Positions 17,275-25,967 of a DNA stretch of 64,000 nt are shown here, piece by piece. The notes beneath the pieces are model-generated. The model saw only the letters and a list, made by a program, of their open reading frames with translations. It was not told the origin of the DNA and searched no databases. Each line of letters starts with the position of its first letter. Position 1 is the stretch's first letter. Made by a program: the position numbers and the translations under genes. The DNA is from Sandaracinaceae bacterium (GTDB lineage Bacteria; Myxococcota_A; Polyangia; Polyangiales; Sandaracinaceae): positions 62,001 through 126,000 of the forward strand of contig JACKEC010000021.1 of NCBI GenBank assembly GCA_020633195.1. Direction: 5' to 3'.

Positions 17275-18692
17275 GGCGGCCGCCGGTGGTGCTCGGCGCG
17301 GTACGCCGCGACGCGCTCCTCGATCCCGCTCCGGATCGCGCCGTGGCGCTGACGTAGCCACTCGACGCGCAGCCCCGTCGCGGCGCTCATGCCCTCGGGG
17401 ATCGGACCGACGCCGCCGAACGCGTTGACGAGCACGCTGTAGGCCTTGGCCAGCCGCGCGAGCGGGAGCCGCGCGCCGTCGTAGCCGACCTCGTCCCCGC
17501 GCTCGGCGCCCTCGAGCAAGACGTCGAGGACGGCGTTGTCGACGTGGTCGTCGAAGAGCGTGTCGGGGTCGCGCCACTCCGCGACGACGCGCAGCTGCGG
17601 GTCGTACTCGAGGTCGCTGGGCCCGAGCGTCTCGAAGTGCGTGACCCCGAACTGCGCGAGCCAGCGGGTGAGCCCGTCCGACGACATGCTCGAGAGGCCC
17701 GCCCAGAGGTGCACGTCGTGCTCGGCGTACGCGGCGTACGCGACCTCCGAGCAGAACAGCTCTTCGGGGTCGCTCCAGTCCATCGCGAAGTCGTAGGCGA
17801 TGTGCCCGGCCCGCGCGCGCTCCATCGCCTCCGTCGCGGCGCGGTGCGGGAGCATCGGGTCGGCCACGATCGCGGGGTGATCGTGGCGCATCCGCATCAC
17901 GAGGATCCGCAGCTTGGTGTCCGACAGGTAGTGCTCGGCGGAGAAGACGCCGACGCCCGTCTCGATGTGCGACTCGATGACGTGCGCCGTGCCGTCCTCG
18001 CTCACGTGCAGCAGCGCGATGTGGGAGAAGTTGCCGGGGTAGTCGTTGCCGCGCGCGATGAACGCGCTCGTCGGCGCGCCGCCCCGCGACGCGAGGATGT
18101 CGCCGCTGTGGACGACCACGCCGTGCAGCTCGACGGAGGGCGTCTCGGACGGCTCGTCGGTGCCGACGAGCAGACCGGGCGGATCGTCCATCTGGAGCAG
18201 GAGCTCCTCGAGGCCCGCGCGGCTGCCGTAGAGCAGGCGGTAGAGGACGTCGCGGCCGGCGCGGTCCCTGTCCACGTGCCAGCGCTGGCTCTGGTCTTTG
18301 ACGACGCGGCGCAGCCGACCCACGCGCTCGGCGAGCTCGGGGACGCGCGCGGCGCACGCGCCGAACCGCGCGGAGGTCTCGAAGAGGGTGTGCTCGAGGC
18401 GGCCGAGGATCGGCGCGTCGTGGGGGACGGGCCCGGCCGCGAGCACGTCGAGCTCCGCGTCGAGCTCGGCGAGCCCCGCGTCAATCGCCGGCGTCTCGGC
18501 CTCGCAGCCGCGCGCCCGGGCGGCGTCGAAGTCGCGCTCGAGGCGAGCCCAGACGTCGTCTTGGCCCCAGACGAAGGGCGCGTTGTCGGGTGGGTCCTGC
18601 GGCACGGCGGCGGGCTCCGGGACGAACAGCGCCGCGACGACGACCACCAGCGCGAGGCCGATCCCTGCTCCCCAGCGCCGCCGGCGTGACAC
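17226..18692 (-). CDS. YiiX-like permuted NlpC/P60 cysteine hydrolase, membrane-anchored
   Basis: The 488-residue product has an N-terminal signal anchor (about residues 7-25) and a long helical region. A permuted papain-like NlpC/P60 domain of the YiiX/YebB/YaeF type follows (about residues 185-320). Visible family features are HSGDILASRGG, FSHIALLHV with the expected histidine, and ELFCSEVAYAAY, where the Cys at about residue 313 is the likely nucleophile. Such enzymes are thought to cleave amide or thioester bonds in peptidoglycan or lipids; the substrate here is unknown. The GTG at 18692 is the start, four bases from the edge of a large inverted-repeat element that may regulate it. Confidence 0.75.
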   Translation of the reverse strand: MSRRRRWGAGIGLALVVVVAALFVPEPAAVPQDPPDNAPFVWGQDDVWARLERDFDAARARGCEAETPAIDAGLAELDAELDVLAAGPVPHDAPILGRLEHTLFETSARFGACAARVPELAERVGRLRRVVKDQSQRWHVDRDRAGRDVLYRLLYGSRAGLEELLLQMDDPPGLLVGTDEPSETPSVELHGVVVHSGDILASRGGAPTSAFIARGNDYPGNFSHIALLHVSEDGTAHVIESHIETGVGVFSAEHYLSDTKLRILVMRMRHDHPAIVADPMLPHRAATEAMERARAGHIAYDFAMDWSDPEELFCSEVAYAAYAEHDVHLWAGLSSMSSDGLTRWLAQFGVTHFETLGPSDLEYDPQLRVVAEWRDPDTLFDDHVDNAVLDVLLEGAERGDEVGYDGARLPLARLAKAYSVLVNAFGGVGPIPEGMSAATGLRVEWLRQRHGAIRSGIEERVAAYRAEHHRRPPYWTLVAMGREAAAAE

Positions 18693-18695
18693 GGA

Positions 18696-18769
18696 GCGGA
18701 TCGTAACAGGGCGCCGGGTGTTACGGTCGGTGCTCGCGTAACACCGCGGGATCGAGCGTTACGATCCGC
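18696..18769. promoter_or_regulatory. Nested inverted-repeat regulatory element
   Basis: A 12-base perfect inverted repeat, GCGGATCGTAAC (18696-18707) and GTTACGATCCGC (18758-18769), encloses two further half-sites. The four half-sites CGTAACA (18702-18708), TGTTACG (18719-18725), CGTAACA (18737-18743) and CGTTACG (18757-18763) alternate in orientation with centres 17-20 bases apart. The element lies between divergent genes, abutting the start of the YiiX-like gene. It looks like a multi-site operator or a cruciform-forming control element. Confidence 0.6.
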
Positions 18770-18835
18770 GGCCACGCGCTGGCCATCTCGGTCCAACGCG
18801 GTGTGGCACGCAGCCTGCGTAGGGGCGTCTCGACC

Positions 18836-19168
18836 ATGTCGAACACTCCCCAGACGACCAGCCGCGCGCGACAGGCGCTCTGCATGGCGTTCTACACCTT
18901 CCTCCTCGCGCTCGGCGCCGCCCTCCCCCTCGCGGCGTCCTACAGCGACTCGATTCAGGCCCACCACAGCGAAGGCCACATCCAGGGCGGCGCCTACCAG
19001 CGCCGTGACGCGACGACGGCCCCGAGCGCCGAAGAGCAGGCGCAGCCCGAGCGCCCGCTCGAGCGTCAGACCCACCTCGGCGCGGCCGACGGGATCTGCG
19101 TCGAGCAGGCCCCCTGCGCGCCCGGCGTCACCACCGCGCCTGGCTTCATCGACTCCCGCGGCTCCTGA
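18836..19168 (+). CDS. Small exported hypothetical protein
   Basis: This 110-residue product has an N-terminal hydrophobic segment (about residues 14-34, ending LPLAASYS) that fits a signal peptide or anchor. A hydrophilic, probably disordered region rich in Q, E, P and T follows, with two cysteines (VEQAPCAP and GICVEQ). I do not recognise a family. The ATG at 18836 is preferred over the in-frame GTG at 18803. The gene is divergent from the YiiX-like hydrolase across the inverted-repeat element, so the two may be co-regulated. It is followed by a strong hairpin before gyrB. Confidence 0.55.
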   Translation: MSNTPQTTSRARQALCMAFYTFLLALGAALPLAASYSDSIQAHHSEGHIQGGAYQRRDATTAPSAEEQAQPERPLERQTHLGAADGICVEQAPCAPGVTTAPGFIDSRGS

Positions 19169-19209
19169 CCACCACCACCCGGGGGCCGCGGCTCCTCCAA
19201 CCAACCCAC

Positions 19210-19237
19210 TCGAGCCGGGCGTCCGCGCCCGGCTCGA
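19210..19237. terminator. Bidirectional terminator-like hairpin before gyrB end
   Basis: A perfect 12-base stem (TCGAGCCGGGCG and its complement) with a TCCG loop lies between two convergent genes, 42 bases after the small exported protein and 15 bases after the gyrB stop. There is no T-tract, but the position and stability fit a shared terminator. Confidence 0.6.
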
Positions 19238-19251
19238 ACTAATTGGCGGGC

Positions 19252-21726
19252 TCAGATGTCGAGCTGCTTCACGTCGAGCGCGTGCGTCTCGATGAACTCG
19301 CGGCGCGGCTCGACCTGATCGCCCATCAGGACGTTGAAGATCTCCTCGGTGTCCACGGCGTCGTCGACGCGCACCTGCAAGAGGACGCGCGTCTCCGGGT
19401 TCATCGTGGTCTCCCAGAGCTGATCCGCGTTCATCTCGCCGAGGCCCTTGTAGCGCTGGATCTGGAGGCCCTTGCGGCCGCGGCTCTGCACGAGATCCCA
19501 GATCGCCTCGGGCCCCGACAGCTCCTCGGGCTCGCCGCGGACCTCGCCGTCTTGGTCGAGCTCGTACGCGAGGTAGGGCGCCTCGCCGATCGCGCGCATG
19601 CCCTCGTGGATGGCGCGGAGCTGCGCGACCTCGCCGCCGTCGAGGAGGCCGAAGTCGATGCGCGTGGTGCGCGTGCTGACCCCCGCGCGCGTCGCGATCT
19701 CGACCCCCCAGCGCCCGTGCTCCGGGTCCTGGCGGTAGGTCGGCGCGAGGGGCAGCAGGTCGGGATCGAGGGCGCCGACGGCGGCCTCGAGCTTCGCCAT
19801 CTCGGCCTCCATCGCCGCGCGGTCGGTCAGCGTCGAGACGTCGAGGTCGGTGCCGCGGATCAGCGCCGCGAGGATCGTGCCCTCGGCGCGCCGGTCGAGC
19901 GCCGCGAGCAGCTTCCGCCAGCGGAGGAGGTCGTCGAGGAGGCGGCGCAGCGGATCCCCGGAGAGGGTGACCACGCCGTCCTTCGCGCGCAGGGCGAGCC
20001 GGTCGGTGCCGGCGTCGAGGAGGAAGCGGTTGAACGCGTCCTCGTCCTTGAGGAAGAGCTCGCGCTTGCCCTTCTTCACGCGGAAGAGCGGCGGCTGCGC
20101 GATGTAGAGGTGGCCGCGCCCGATCGCCTCCGGGATCTGCCGGTAGAAGAACGTGAGCAGCAGCGTGCGGATGTGCGAGCCGTCCACGTCGGCGTCCGTC
20201 ATCACGATGATGCGGTGGTAGCGGAGCTTCGCCATGTCGAGGCCGTCGCCGATCCCCGCGCCGAGCGCGGTGATGAGCGTGCCGACCTCCTGGTTGGCGA
20301 GCATCTTCTCGAGGCGCGCGCGCTCGACGTTCAGGATCTTGCCGCGCAGCGGGAGGATGGCCTGGAAGCGGCGGTCTCGAGCCTGCTTCGCGGTGCCGCC
20401 CGCGGAGTCACCCTCGACGATGTAGATCTCGCACTCCGTCGGGTCCTTGCTCTGGCAGTCGGCGAGCTTGCCCGGCAGGTTGCTCGCGTCGAGCATCCCC
20501 TTGCGCTGCACCATCTCGCGCGCCTTGCGCGCCGCGTCGCGGGCGCGAGCGGAGATGACGGCCTTCTCGACGATCCGCTTGCCCGTGACCGGGTTCTCTT
20601 CGAAGTACGTCGCGAGGCGATCGTTGACGATGTTCTCGACGATGCCCTTCACCTCGCTCGAGACGAGCTTGTCCTTGGTCTGCGAGCTGAACGACGGGTC
20701 GGGGTGCTTGACGCTGACGATGACGATGAGGCCCTCGCGGACGTCCTCGCCTTGCAGCGTCGCGCCCTTGAGCTCCTTGAGCATGTTGCCGCCGGTGCCG
20801 TAGCCGTTGACCGTCTTGGTCAGCGCCGCGCGCAGGCCCGTGACGTGGGTGCCGCCGTCCTTGTTGTTGACGTTGTTCGTGTAGCAGAGCATCTGCTCGT
20901 TGAACGAGTCGGTCCAACGCAGGGCGAGCTCGATCTCGATGCCGTCGCGGTTGTCCGAGATGTAGATGACGTCGTCGTGGAGCGGCGTCTTGTTCTTGCT
21001 GAGCAGGTCGACGAACTCTCGGATGCCGCCTTCGAAGTGGTAGGTGTGCTCGCGCAGCTCGTCGCCCGAGTCGTCGCGCAGGTGGATCGTCAGCCCCGCG
21101 TTGAGGAACGAGATCTCGCGCAGCCGGTTGTGCAGCGTGTCCCACGAGAACGTGGTGAACGAGAAGATGGTCGGGTCCGGCTTGAAGGTGACCTTGGTGC
21201 CGGTGCGCTCCGAGGTGCCGATGGCCTCGATGGGCGCCTTGGGCTTGCCGCGCTCGTAGGCCTGGTAGAAGAGCTTGCCCTCGCGGCGGATCTCCATCTT
21301 GAGCCACTCGCTCACCGCGTTGACCGCGCTGACGCCGACGCCGTGGAGACCGGCCGAGACCTTGTACGACTCGTTGTCGAACTTGCCGCCCGCGTGGAGC
21401 ACCGTCATCACGACCTCGGCCGCGCTGCGCCCCTCGGTCGGGTGGATGCCGACGGGGATCCCCCGGCCGTCGTCCTCGACGGTGACGGAGCCGTCGGCGT
21501 TGATGCTGACGGTGATCTGGTTGCAGTGACCGGCGAGGTGCTCGTCGACCGCGTTGTCGACCGCCTCCCAGACGAGGTGGTGGAGGCCCGTCCCGTCGTG
21601 GACGTCCCCGATGTACATGCCGGGCCGCTTGCGCACGGCCTCGAGCCCCTCGAGGACCTGGATCGACGACGGATCGTACCCGGTCAGAACGGGCTCTTCG
21701 TCGCCGGGCGCATCACTCGAATCCAT
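19252..21726 (-). CDS. gyrB: DNA gyrase subunit B
   Basis: GyrB is the ATPase subunit of DNA gyrase, which introduces negative supercoils. The 824-residue product has the GHKL ATP site (EAVDNAVDEHLAG, DDGRGIPVG, GLHGVGVSAVNAVSEW), the transducer domain and the TOPRIM domain (EGDSAGGTAKQ, DADVDGSHIRTLLLTFFYR). The C-terminal QRYKGLGEMN segment is also present. An insert of about 165 residues between TOPRIM and the tail gives an E. coli-like length instead of the short form. The ATG at 21726 follows a GAGAGG site; a longer open frame to 21771 lacks family support. No gyrA, dnaA, dnaN or recF is adjacent, so the classical origin cluster is not present here. Confidence 0.96.
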   Translation of the reverse strand: MDSSDAPGDEEPVLTGYDPSSIQVLEGLEAVRKRPGMYIGDVHDGTGLHHLVWEAVDNAVDEHLAGHCNQITVSINADGSVTVEDDGRGIPVGIHPTEGRSAAEVVMTVLHAGGKFDNESYKVSAGLHGVGVSAVNAVSEWLKMEIRREGKLFYQAYERGKPKAPIEAIGTSERTGTKVTFKPDPTIFSFTTFSWDTLHNRLREISFLNAGLTIHLRDDSGDELREHTYHFEGGIREFVDLLSKNKTPLHDDVIYISDNRDGIEIELALRWTDSFNEQMLCYTNNVNNKDGGTHVTGLRAALTKTVNGYGTGGNMLKELKGATLQGEDVREGLIVIVSVKHPDPSFSSQTKDKLVSSEVKGIVENIVNDRLATYFEENPVTGKRIVEKAVISARARDAARKAREMVQRKGMLDASNLPGKLADCQSKDPTECEIYIVEGDSAGGTAKQARDRRFQAILPLRGKILNVERARLEKMLANQEVGTLITALGAGIGDGLDMAKLRYHRIIVMTDADVDGSHIRTLLLTFFYRQIPEAIGRGHLYIAQPPLFRVKKGKRELFLKDEDAFNRFLLDAGTDRLALRAKDGVVTLSGDPLRRLLDDLLRWRKLLAALDRRAEGTILAALIRGTDLDVSTLTDRAAMEAEMAKLEAAVGALDPDLLPLAPTYRQDPEHGRWGVEIATRAGVSTRTTRIDFGLLDGGEVAQLRAIHEGMRAIGEAPYLAYELDQDGEVRGEPEELSGPEAIWDLVQSRGRKGLQIQRYKGLGEMNADQLWETTMNPETRVLLQVRVDDAVDTEEIFNVLMGDQVEPRREFIETHALDVKQLDI

Positions 21727-21809
21727 ACCCCTCTCATACCCCGGAGAGGGGGGGGGCATCAAGCCCAACACCCACCTAATTTCGGATGTAATTCCAGCAA
21801 TTTAGAGGG
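21727..21809 (-). promoter_or_regulatory. AT-richer gyrB upstream spacer
   Basis: The 83 bases between the lipoprotein stop and gyrB are clearly less GC-rich than the surroundings, with AATTT, TGTAATT and AATTTAG stretches. They are the natural place for the gyrB promoter, but I cannot assign a well-spaced -35/-10 pair (TTGCTG at 21795-21800, minus strand, is the best -35 candidate). Confidence 0.3.
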
Positions 21810-22427
21810 TCATCCCGGATCGTAGCTGCGGAGGCGGGCGCGGGTCGCCACTTCGCGCAGCGTCATGACCGTCTCCATGGTCGATTCGATGAGCACGGGA
21901 CCCACCTGAGGGCAGTACGTGGTGGTCACCGTGCGACCGTCCTCCCCCCCTGTCTCGACCACCACGACGCAGTGCTCGTAGTTGCCCGCGATGACCTCCA
22001 CGGAGGCCTCGATGTCGGTCACGCGGGCGGTCCGGCCGCCCATCGCCTCCCAGGTCGCGCCCACGTCGATGGGGGCGTGGAGGAGCCAGGTCCCCGACGC
22101 GGTGTGCCGGATTCCGTCGGGCTCGACGTGATAGCCGATGGGGTCCCCGTGCGAGACCACGCCGTGGGAGTTCATCCCGCGGTTGTTCGCGATCTGACGG
22201 TCGTCGCCGATCGCCTCGACGACCTCGAAGATGCCCAGCGTCGGCGGCTCGTTGCCGCCGGTGTCGACGTCGTAGACCCACTGGGCGCCCTCGATCATCG
22301 GGTAGAGGGTGGTGGGGGCGAGGCGGTCGACCTCGATCTCGGCCACCTCGGGCGTCGCGGCGCCGCAGCCCGGGAGGGCGATGAGGGCCGACGTCAGAGC
22401 CGCGAAGAGGAGGGTGGTTCGTGTCAT
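21810..22427 (-). CDS. Hypothetical lipoprotein
   Basis: The 205-residue product begins with a lipoprotein signal, hydrophobic up to the lipobox ALPGC. The mature part begins around Cys20 and is beta-rich, with repeated short strands (QWVYDVDT, TWLLHAPIDVGATWEAM, VEVIAGNYEHCVVV). The pattern resembles exported proteins that describe 'hypothetical lipoprotein' groups in myxobacteria; I do not recognise a named domain. The ATG at 22427 is chosen because it gives a proper signal. The frame extends upstream to 22496 but without one. It lies between gyrB and a small membrane protein on the same strand. Confidence 0.7.
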   Translation of the reverse strand: MTRTTLLFAALTSALIALPGCGAATPEVAEIEVDRLAPTTLYPMIEGAQWVYDVDTGGNEPPTLGIFEVVEAIGDDRQIANNRGMNSHGVVSHGDPIGYHVEPDGIRHTASGTWLLHAPIDVGATWEAMGGRTARVTDIEASVEVIAGNYEHCVVVVETGGEDGRTVTTTYCPQVGPVLIESTMETVMTLREVATRARLRSYDPG

Positions 22428-22483
22428 GAGGGTCCGAGGTTGGACGCCGCGCGAGGGCGAGCCGTTCACGGCGGTCACGCGGG

Positions 22484-22765
22484 TCACAGGACCCACAGGG
22501 AGATGATGGTCCCGAGCACCGCCGCGCAGGCGGCGAGCACGACGATCTGGATGGGATCGACGGCCACCCGAGCGGCGAGGTCCGCCGCCGCGTCGCGCAC
22601 CGCGGCGTCCTCGGCCTTCGTCAGGCGACCGGTGATCTCGCGGACGGCCGCGTAGTCCCCCGCGTCGAACGCCTTGAGCGCCTCGCGCAAGGTGTCGCCG
22701 TCGGGCGTGCCCCGGCCCGGGATGGGCTTGGGCTCCGGCGGCGCCTTCTTCTCCTTACGGGCCAT
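22484..22765 (-). CDS. Small C-tail-anchored membrane protein
   Basis: This 93-residue product has a charged, lysine- and proline-rich start (ARKEKKAPPEPKP), a short helical region that may be one TPR-like hairpin (ALKAFDAGDYAAVREITGRL), and a C-terminal transmembrane helix (about residues 73-92). It is therefore likely anchored in the inner membrane with its N-terminus in the cytoplasm. The stop lies 33 bases upstream of the larger membrane protein's stop region on the same strand, so the two may be co-transcribed. No family is recognised. Confidence 0.6.
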   Translation of the reverse strand: MARKEKKAPPEPKPIPGRGTPDGDTLREALKAFDAGDYAAVREITGRLTKAEDAAVRDAAADLAARVAVDPIQIVVLAACAAVLGTIISLWVL

Positions 22766-22797
22766 CGCCGCGGAGGATAGCGCGCCCGTCGCCACAA

Positions 22798-24207
22798 TCA
22801 GCCCAAGAGGCTGATCGAGCCGGCGACGAGCGCGGCGAGCGACGGAAGCAGCAGCGTGAGCCCTACCCCCCACGCGAGCCGGACCGCGGATCGACGACGG
22901 GCCTGGAGCTCGGCGAGGGGCGGTCGATCCGACGCGGGCGCGCCGTAGAGCCGGCGGATCTCCCCGAGCGGCTCGAGCGCCCGGATCAAGAGCAGCGCGC
23001 TGAGCGCGAACGCGAGCCCGATCGCGGGGATCCCCCACGGCGGGAGCCGGCGGGCGAGGCGCGCGGCCACCGAGTCGTCGGTCCGGATCGCGGCGCGGTC
23101 GACCTCGATCCACCACCACCCTCCGGCCATCGCCTCGATCGCGTAGCGGTCGCCGTCGCGGCGGACCCGGACGCGCTCGATCGGGCCGCTCCAGCTTCCC
23201 TTCATCCGCGCGGAGGCGCCGTCCGAGGCGACGACGGTGAGCTGGCGCCCCTCGACGTGGATCTCGAACGTCGCGTCGGTGAGATAGAGGACGCGCGGTC
23301 CGTCGATGGCGCGGTCGAGCACGACGTGGCCCGCGCGCGCGACCCCCGCCGACGGAGGCGCGGGGCGCAGCGCGCCCGCGGCGAGGAGGGCGACGCCGAG
23401 GACGGGCATCAAGACCAGCGACGACAGCAACAAGACGAGGCCGGCCGGCGGGCGGCCTTCGCGCCGGGTCCACCGCGGCTCCGACAGCTCCACGCGCCGC
23501 TGGACGTAAGCCACGCTCAGCAAGCCCTGTCCGAGGGGGATCGAGAGCGGCATCAGCGGCAGGCCGAGCAGGACGCCGACCGGCGTGGCCGCGCGCTCGA
23601 AGGTGCGGGCGACCACCACCGCGGCGACGAGCGCGGGCACGAGCGGGAGCAGGTGGGCGGCGAACGCGAGCGCCCAGTGGCGGACGAGGCCGCCGCGTCG
23701 AACCAGCCACGCGCTCTCGAGGACCGCCGCGCCGAGGGTCCCGCCGCGCTCGATGAGCACGAGGGGCGCGTACTGGAACGGCGCGATGAAGCCCACCGTC
23801 AGGCCCGTCACCGCGGCGATGAGGGCGACCCGCCGCGCGGCCTCCGGCCAGGGCAGCGGGCCCGCGGCGGCGTCGGCGGTGCTGACGTCGGGGCCGATCG
23901 CGAGGACCGCGATCCACGTCGCGGCGACCACCACGCCGGTCATCCCGAGCACGAACACGGCCGCGCGGACCCACGCGAGGCTGCGCGCGGGGGGCCGATC
24001 GGTGAGCACCGCGAGCTGGAGCGCGAAGATCTCGCAGACGAACCAGGGTGTCGCGACGACGCCGATGCCGAACAGCATCGACGCGAACGACAGCACCACC
24101 GCGCCGCCGAGCGCGGCCGCGATCACCGGGTGGGCCCGCAGCACCGCCCACGAACGGACGAGCAGCGGACCCAGCTCCGGGCGCAGCGCCGCCGGTAGGG
24201 TCGTCAC
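22798..24207 (-). CDS. Multi-pass hypothetical membrane protein
   Basis: The 469-residue product has about six transmembrane helices in its first 270 residues, a soluble beta-rich domain of about 110 residues (near 290-400, with EIHVEGRQLTVVASDG and GGWWWIEVD), and two more helices at the C-terminus. The arrangement resembles membrane proteins whose extracytoplasmic domain senses or binds a ligand, but I cannot name a family. The GTG at 24207 is preferred; a TTG at 24231 would add eight residues. It is divergent from the SDR gene with a very short spacer. Confidence 0.65.
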   Translation of the reverse strand: MTTLPAALRPELGPLLVRSWAVLRAHPVIAAALGGAVVLSFASMLFGIGVVATPWFVCEIFALQLAVLTDRPPARSLAWVRAAVFVLGMTGVVVAATWIAVLAIGPDVSTADAAAGPLPWPEAARRVALIAAVTGLTVGFIAPFQYAPLVLIERGGTLGAAVLESAWLVRRGGLVRHWALAFAAHLLPLVPALVAAVVVARTFERAATPVGVLLGLPLMPLSIPLGQGLLSVAYVQRRVELSEPRWTRREGRPPAGLVLLLSSLVLMPVLGVALLAAGALRPAPPSAGVARAGHVVLDRAIDGPRVLYLTDATFEIHVEGRQLTVVASDGASARMKGSWSGPIERVRVRRDGDRYAIEAMAGGWWWIEVDRAAIRTDDSVAARLARRLPPWGIPAIGLAFALSALLLIRALEPLGEIRRLYGAPASDRPPLAELQARRRSAVRLAWGVGLTLLLPSLAALVAGSISLLG

Positions 24208-24251
24208 CCGCCAACGATACTGTGCTACCAAGCCGCCGAGGAGGAAGCGCG

Positions 24252-25070
24252 TTGCCCCAGCTGTTCGCCGAAGAGACCTTCGTGGATCAGGTCGCCATCG
24301 TCACCGGTGGCGGCACCGGGATCGGGCTCGCCGTCGCGGCGGAGCTGCGCTCCCTCGGAGCCAAGGTGGCCATCTGCGGGCGCCGCGAGGAGCCGCTCCA
24401 GAAGGCGGTCCAGACCCTCGGCGGCGGGGACGACGTGTTCGCCGCGACGTGCGACATCCGCGACCCCGAGTCCATCGGCGCGTACGTGCAGGCGGTGCTC
24501 GACCGCTTCGGCCGGGTCGACGTCCTGGTGAACAACGCGGGCGGGCAGTTCCCCGCGCCGGCGCAGCACCTGAGCCCGAAGGGCTTCGAGGCGGTCGTTC
24601 GCAACAACCTGCTCGGCACCTACAACTTCACCCACAAGGTCGCGAACATGGCGTTCATCCCGCAGAAGCGGGGTCGCATCGTCAACGTCATCGCGCAGAT
24701 CGCGCGGGGCTTCCCGGGCATGGCCCACACCGGCGCGGCGCGCGCGGGGGTCGCCAACCTGACGAAGACGCTCGCGGTGGAGTGGGCGCAGTTCGGCATC
24801 CGCGTGAACGCCGTGGCGCCGGGCGTGATCCGCACGTCGGGGCTCGACCAGTACCCGCCGGAGCTGCTCGTCAACGCGGTCGCCGCGATCCCGCTGCGCC
24901 GCCTCGGCGCGGCCGAGGAGGTCTCGCACCTGGTGGTCTACCTCGCGTCGCCGCAGGCGGACTTCATCACCGGTCAGATCCTCTACATCGACGGCGGCGC
25001 GTCCCTGTGGGGCGACCAGTGGCCGATCCCCGATCAGGTCCCGCAGTCGCCGCCGTACCCGGAAGAGTGA
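24252..25070 (+). CDS. SDR oxidoreductase, trans-2-enoyl-CoA reductase (PECR)-like
   Basis: This 272-residue short-chain dehydrogenase/reductase has the Rossmann motif TGGGTGIG (residues 18-25), NNAG near residue 94, and a C-terminal FITGQILYIDGG. The region around the active site reads HTGAARAGVANLTK, which closely matches peroxisomal trans-2-enoyl-CoA reductase and 2,4-dienoyl-CoA reductase. The usual YxxxK pair appears as Thr160 and Arg164 in that register. A role in fatty acid or polyunsaturated acyl-CoA reduction is therefore likely. The TTG start at 24252 has a GAGGAA site five bases upstream. It stands alone between divergent and convergent neighbours. Confidence 0.8.
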   Translation: MPQLFAEETFVDQVAIVTGGGTGIGLAVAAELRSLGAKVAICGRREEPLQKAVQTLGGGDDVFAATCDIRDPESIGAYVQAVLDRFGRVDVLVNNAGGQFPAPAQHLSPKGFEAVVRNNLLGTYNFTHKVANMAFIPQKRGRIVNVIAQIARGFPGMAHTGAARAGVANLTKTLAVEWAQFGIRVNAVAPGVIRTSGLDQYPPELLVNAVAAIPLRRLGAAEEVSHLVVYLASPQADFITGQILYIDGGASLWGDQWPIPDQVPQSPPYPEE

Positions 25071-25073
25071 GGC

Positions 25074-25967
25074 TCAGCGCTCGTAGCCGTCCTCGGTGAG
25101 GCCGTCCTTGTCGACCTTGTCCACCTTGGGCCCGAACGCCCAGGCGAGGCCGACGCTGATCCAGTAGAAGACGTTCAGCGGGACGGCCATCATGATCTGC
25201 GAGGCCGGATCGGGCGGGGTCAGGATCGCCGCGAGCACGGTGGAGATCACGAGCCACCAGCGCCCGAAGCGCACGAGCTGACGCCAGTTCAGGACGCCCG
25301 CGAACGACAGGAACGTGATCACGACGGGCACCTCGAAGGTGAGTCCGAACGCGATCAGGAGCCGCGACGTCAGCATCAGGTAGCTGTCCATCGTGACCAT
25401 CTCGGTCAAGACGACGTGCTCTCCGACATCGCCGCCGTAGTCGAGGAAGATCTGGTAGGCGAGGGGCAGGACGAGCGTGAAGCCGAAGTAGACGCCGAAC
25501 GTGAACATCACCGTCGACGCGAAGACGAAGGGCAGCGCGAGGCGGCGCTCCCGGCGGTAGAGCCCGGGCGCGATGAAGCCCCAGAGCTGCCAGAACACCC
25601 ACGGGCTCGCGAGCAGGAGCCCGACGATCGCGGCCATGACCAGGTAGGCCACGAACGGGTCCATCGGCCCGGTGTAGTGGAGCGGGACGCGCTCGACGTC
25701 GACGAGGCTCGGGTCGCCGACCGGGTGCGTGAACCAGAACCAGAGCCGGCTCGCGGACATGTCCGTGTTGGCGTGCGCGCGGTTCCACGGGATCGCGAGC
25801 CACTCGAACACCGTCTCGCGGAAGATCCAGCCGACCGCGACGCCGGGGAGGATCCCGGCGAGGGCGCGGATCAGCCGCGTCCGGAGCTCCGCGAGGTGCT
25901 CGAAGAACGACATCTCGACGTCGTCTTCGGGCTTCTTGTCCTCTTCCTCGAGCTCGGGCTCGGCCAT
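25074..25967 (-). CDS. tatC: Sec-independent protein translocase TatC
   Basis: TatC is the receptor core of the twin-arginine translocase, which exports folded proteins across the inner membrane. The 297-residue product has the N-terminal signature SFFEHLAELRTRL, the six expected transmembrane segments and conserved glutamate and proline positions. A longer than usual loop (about residues 60-105) follows the first helix. The ATG at 25967 overlaps the stop of the TatA/B gene by one base (ATGA), so the two are a coupled operon. The C-terminal tail is charged and short. The assignment is secure. Confidence 0.93.
   Translation of the reverse strand: MAEPELEEEDKKPEDDVEMSFFEHLAELRTRLIRALAGILPGVAVGWIFRETVFEWLAIPWNRAHANTDMSASRLWFWFTHPVGDPSLVDVERVPLHYTGPMDPFVAYLVMAAIVGLLLASPWVFWQLWGFIAPGLYRRERRLALPFVFASTVMFTFGVYFGFTLVLPLAYQIFLDYGGDVGEHVVLTEMVTMDSYLMLTSRLLIAFGLTFEVPVVITFLSFAGVLNWRQLVRFGRWWLVISTVLAAILTPPDPASQIMMAVPLNVFYWISVGLAWAFGPKVDKVDKDGLTEDGYER

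Noticed and set aside
19252..21726. gyrB as a marker of a replication origin
   Set aside because: No dnaA, dnaN, recF or DnaA-box cluster was seen nearby.
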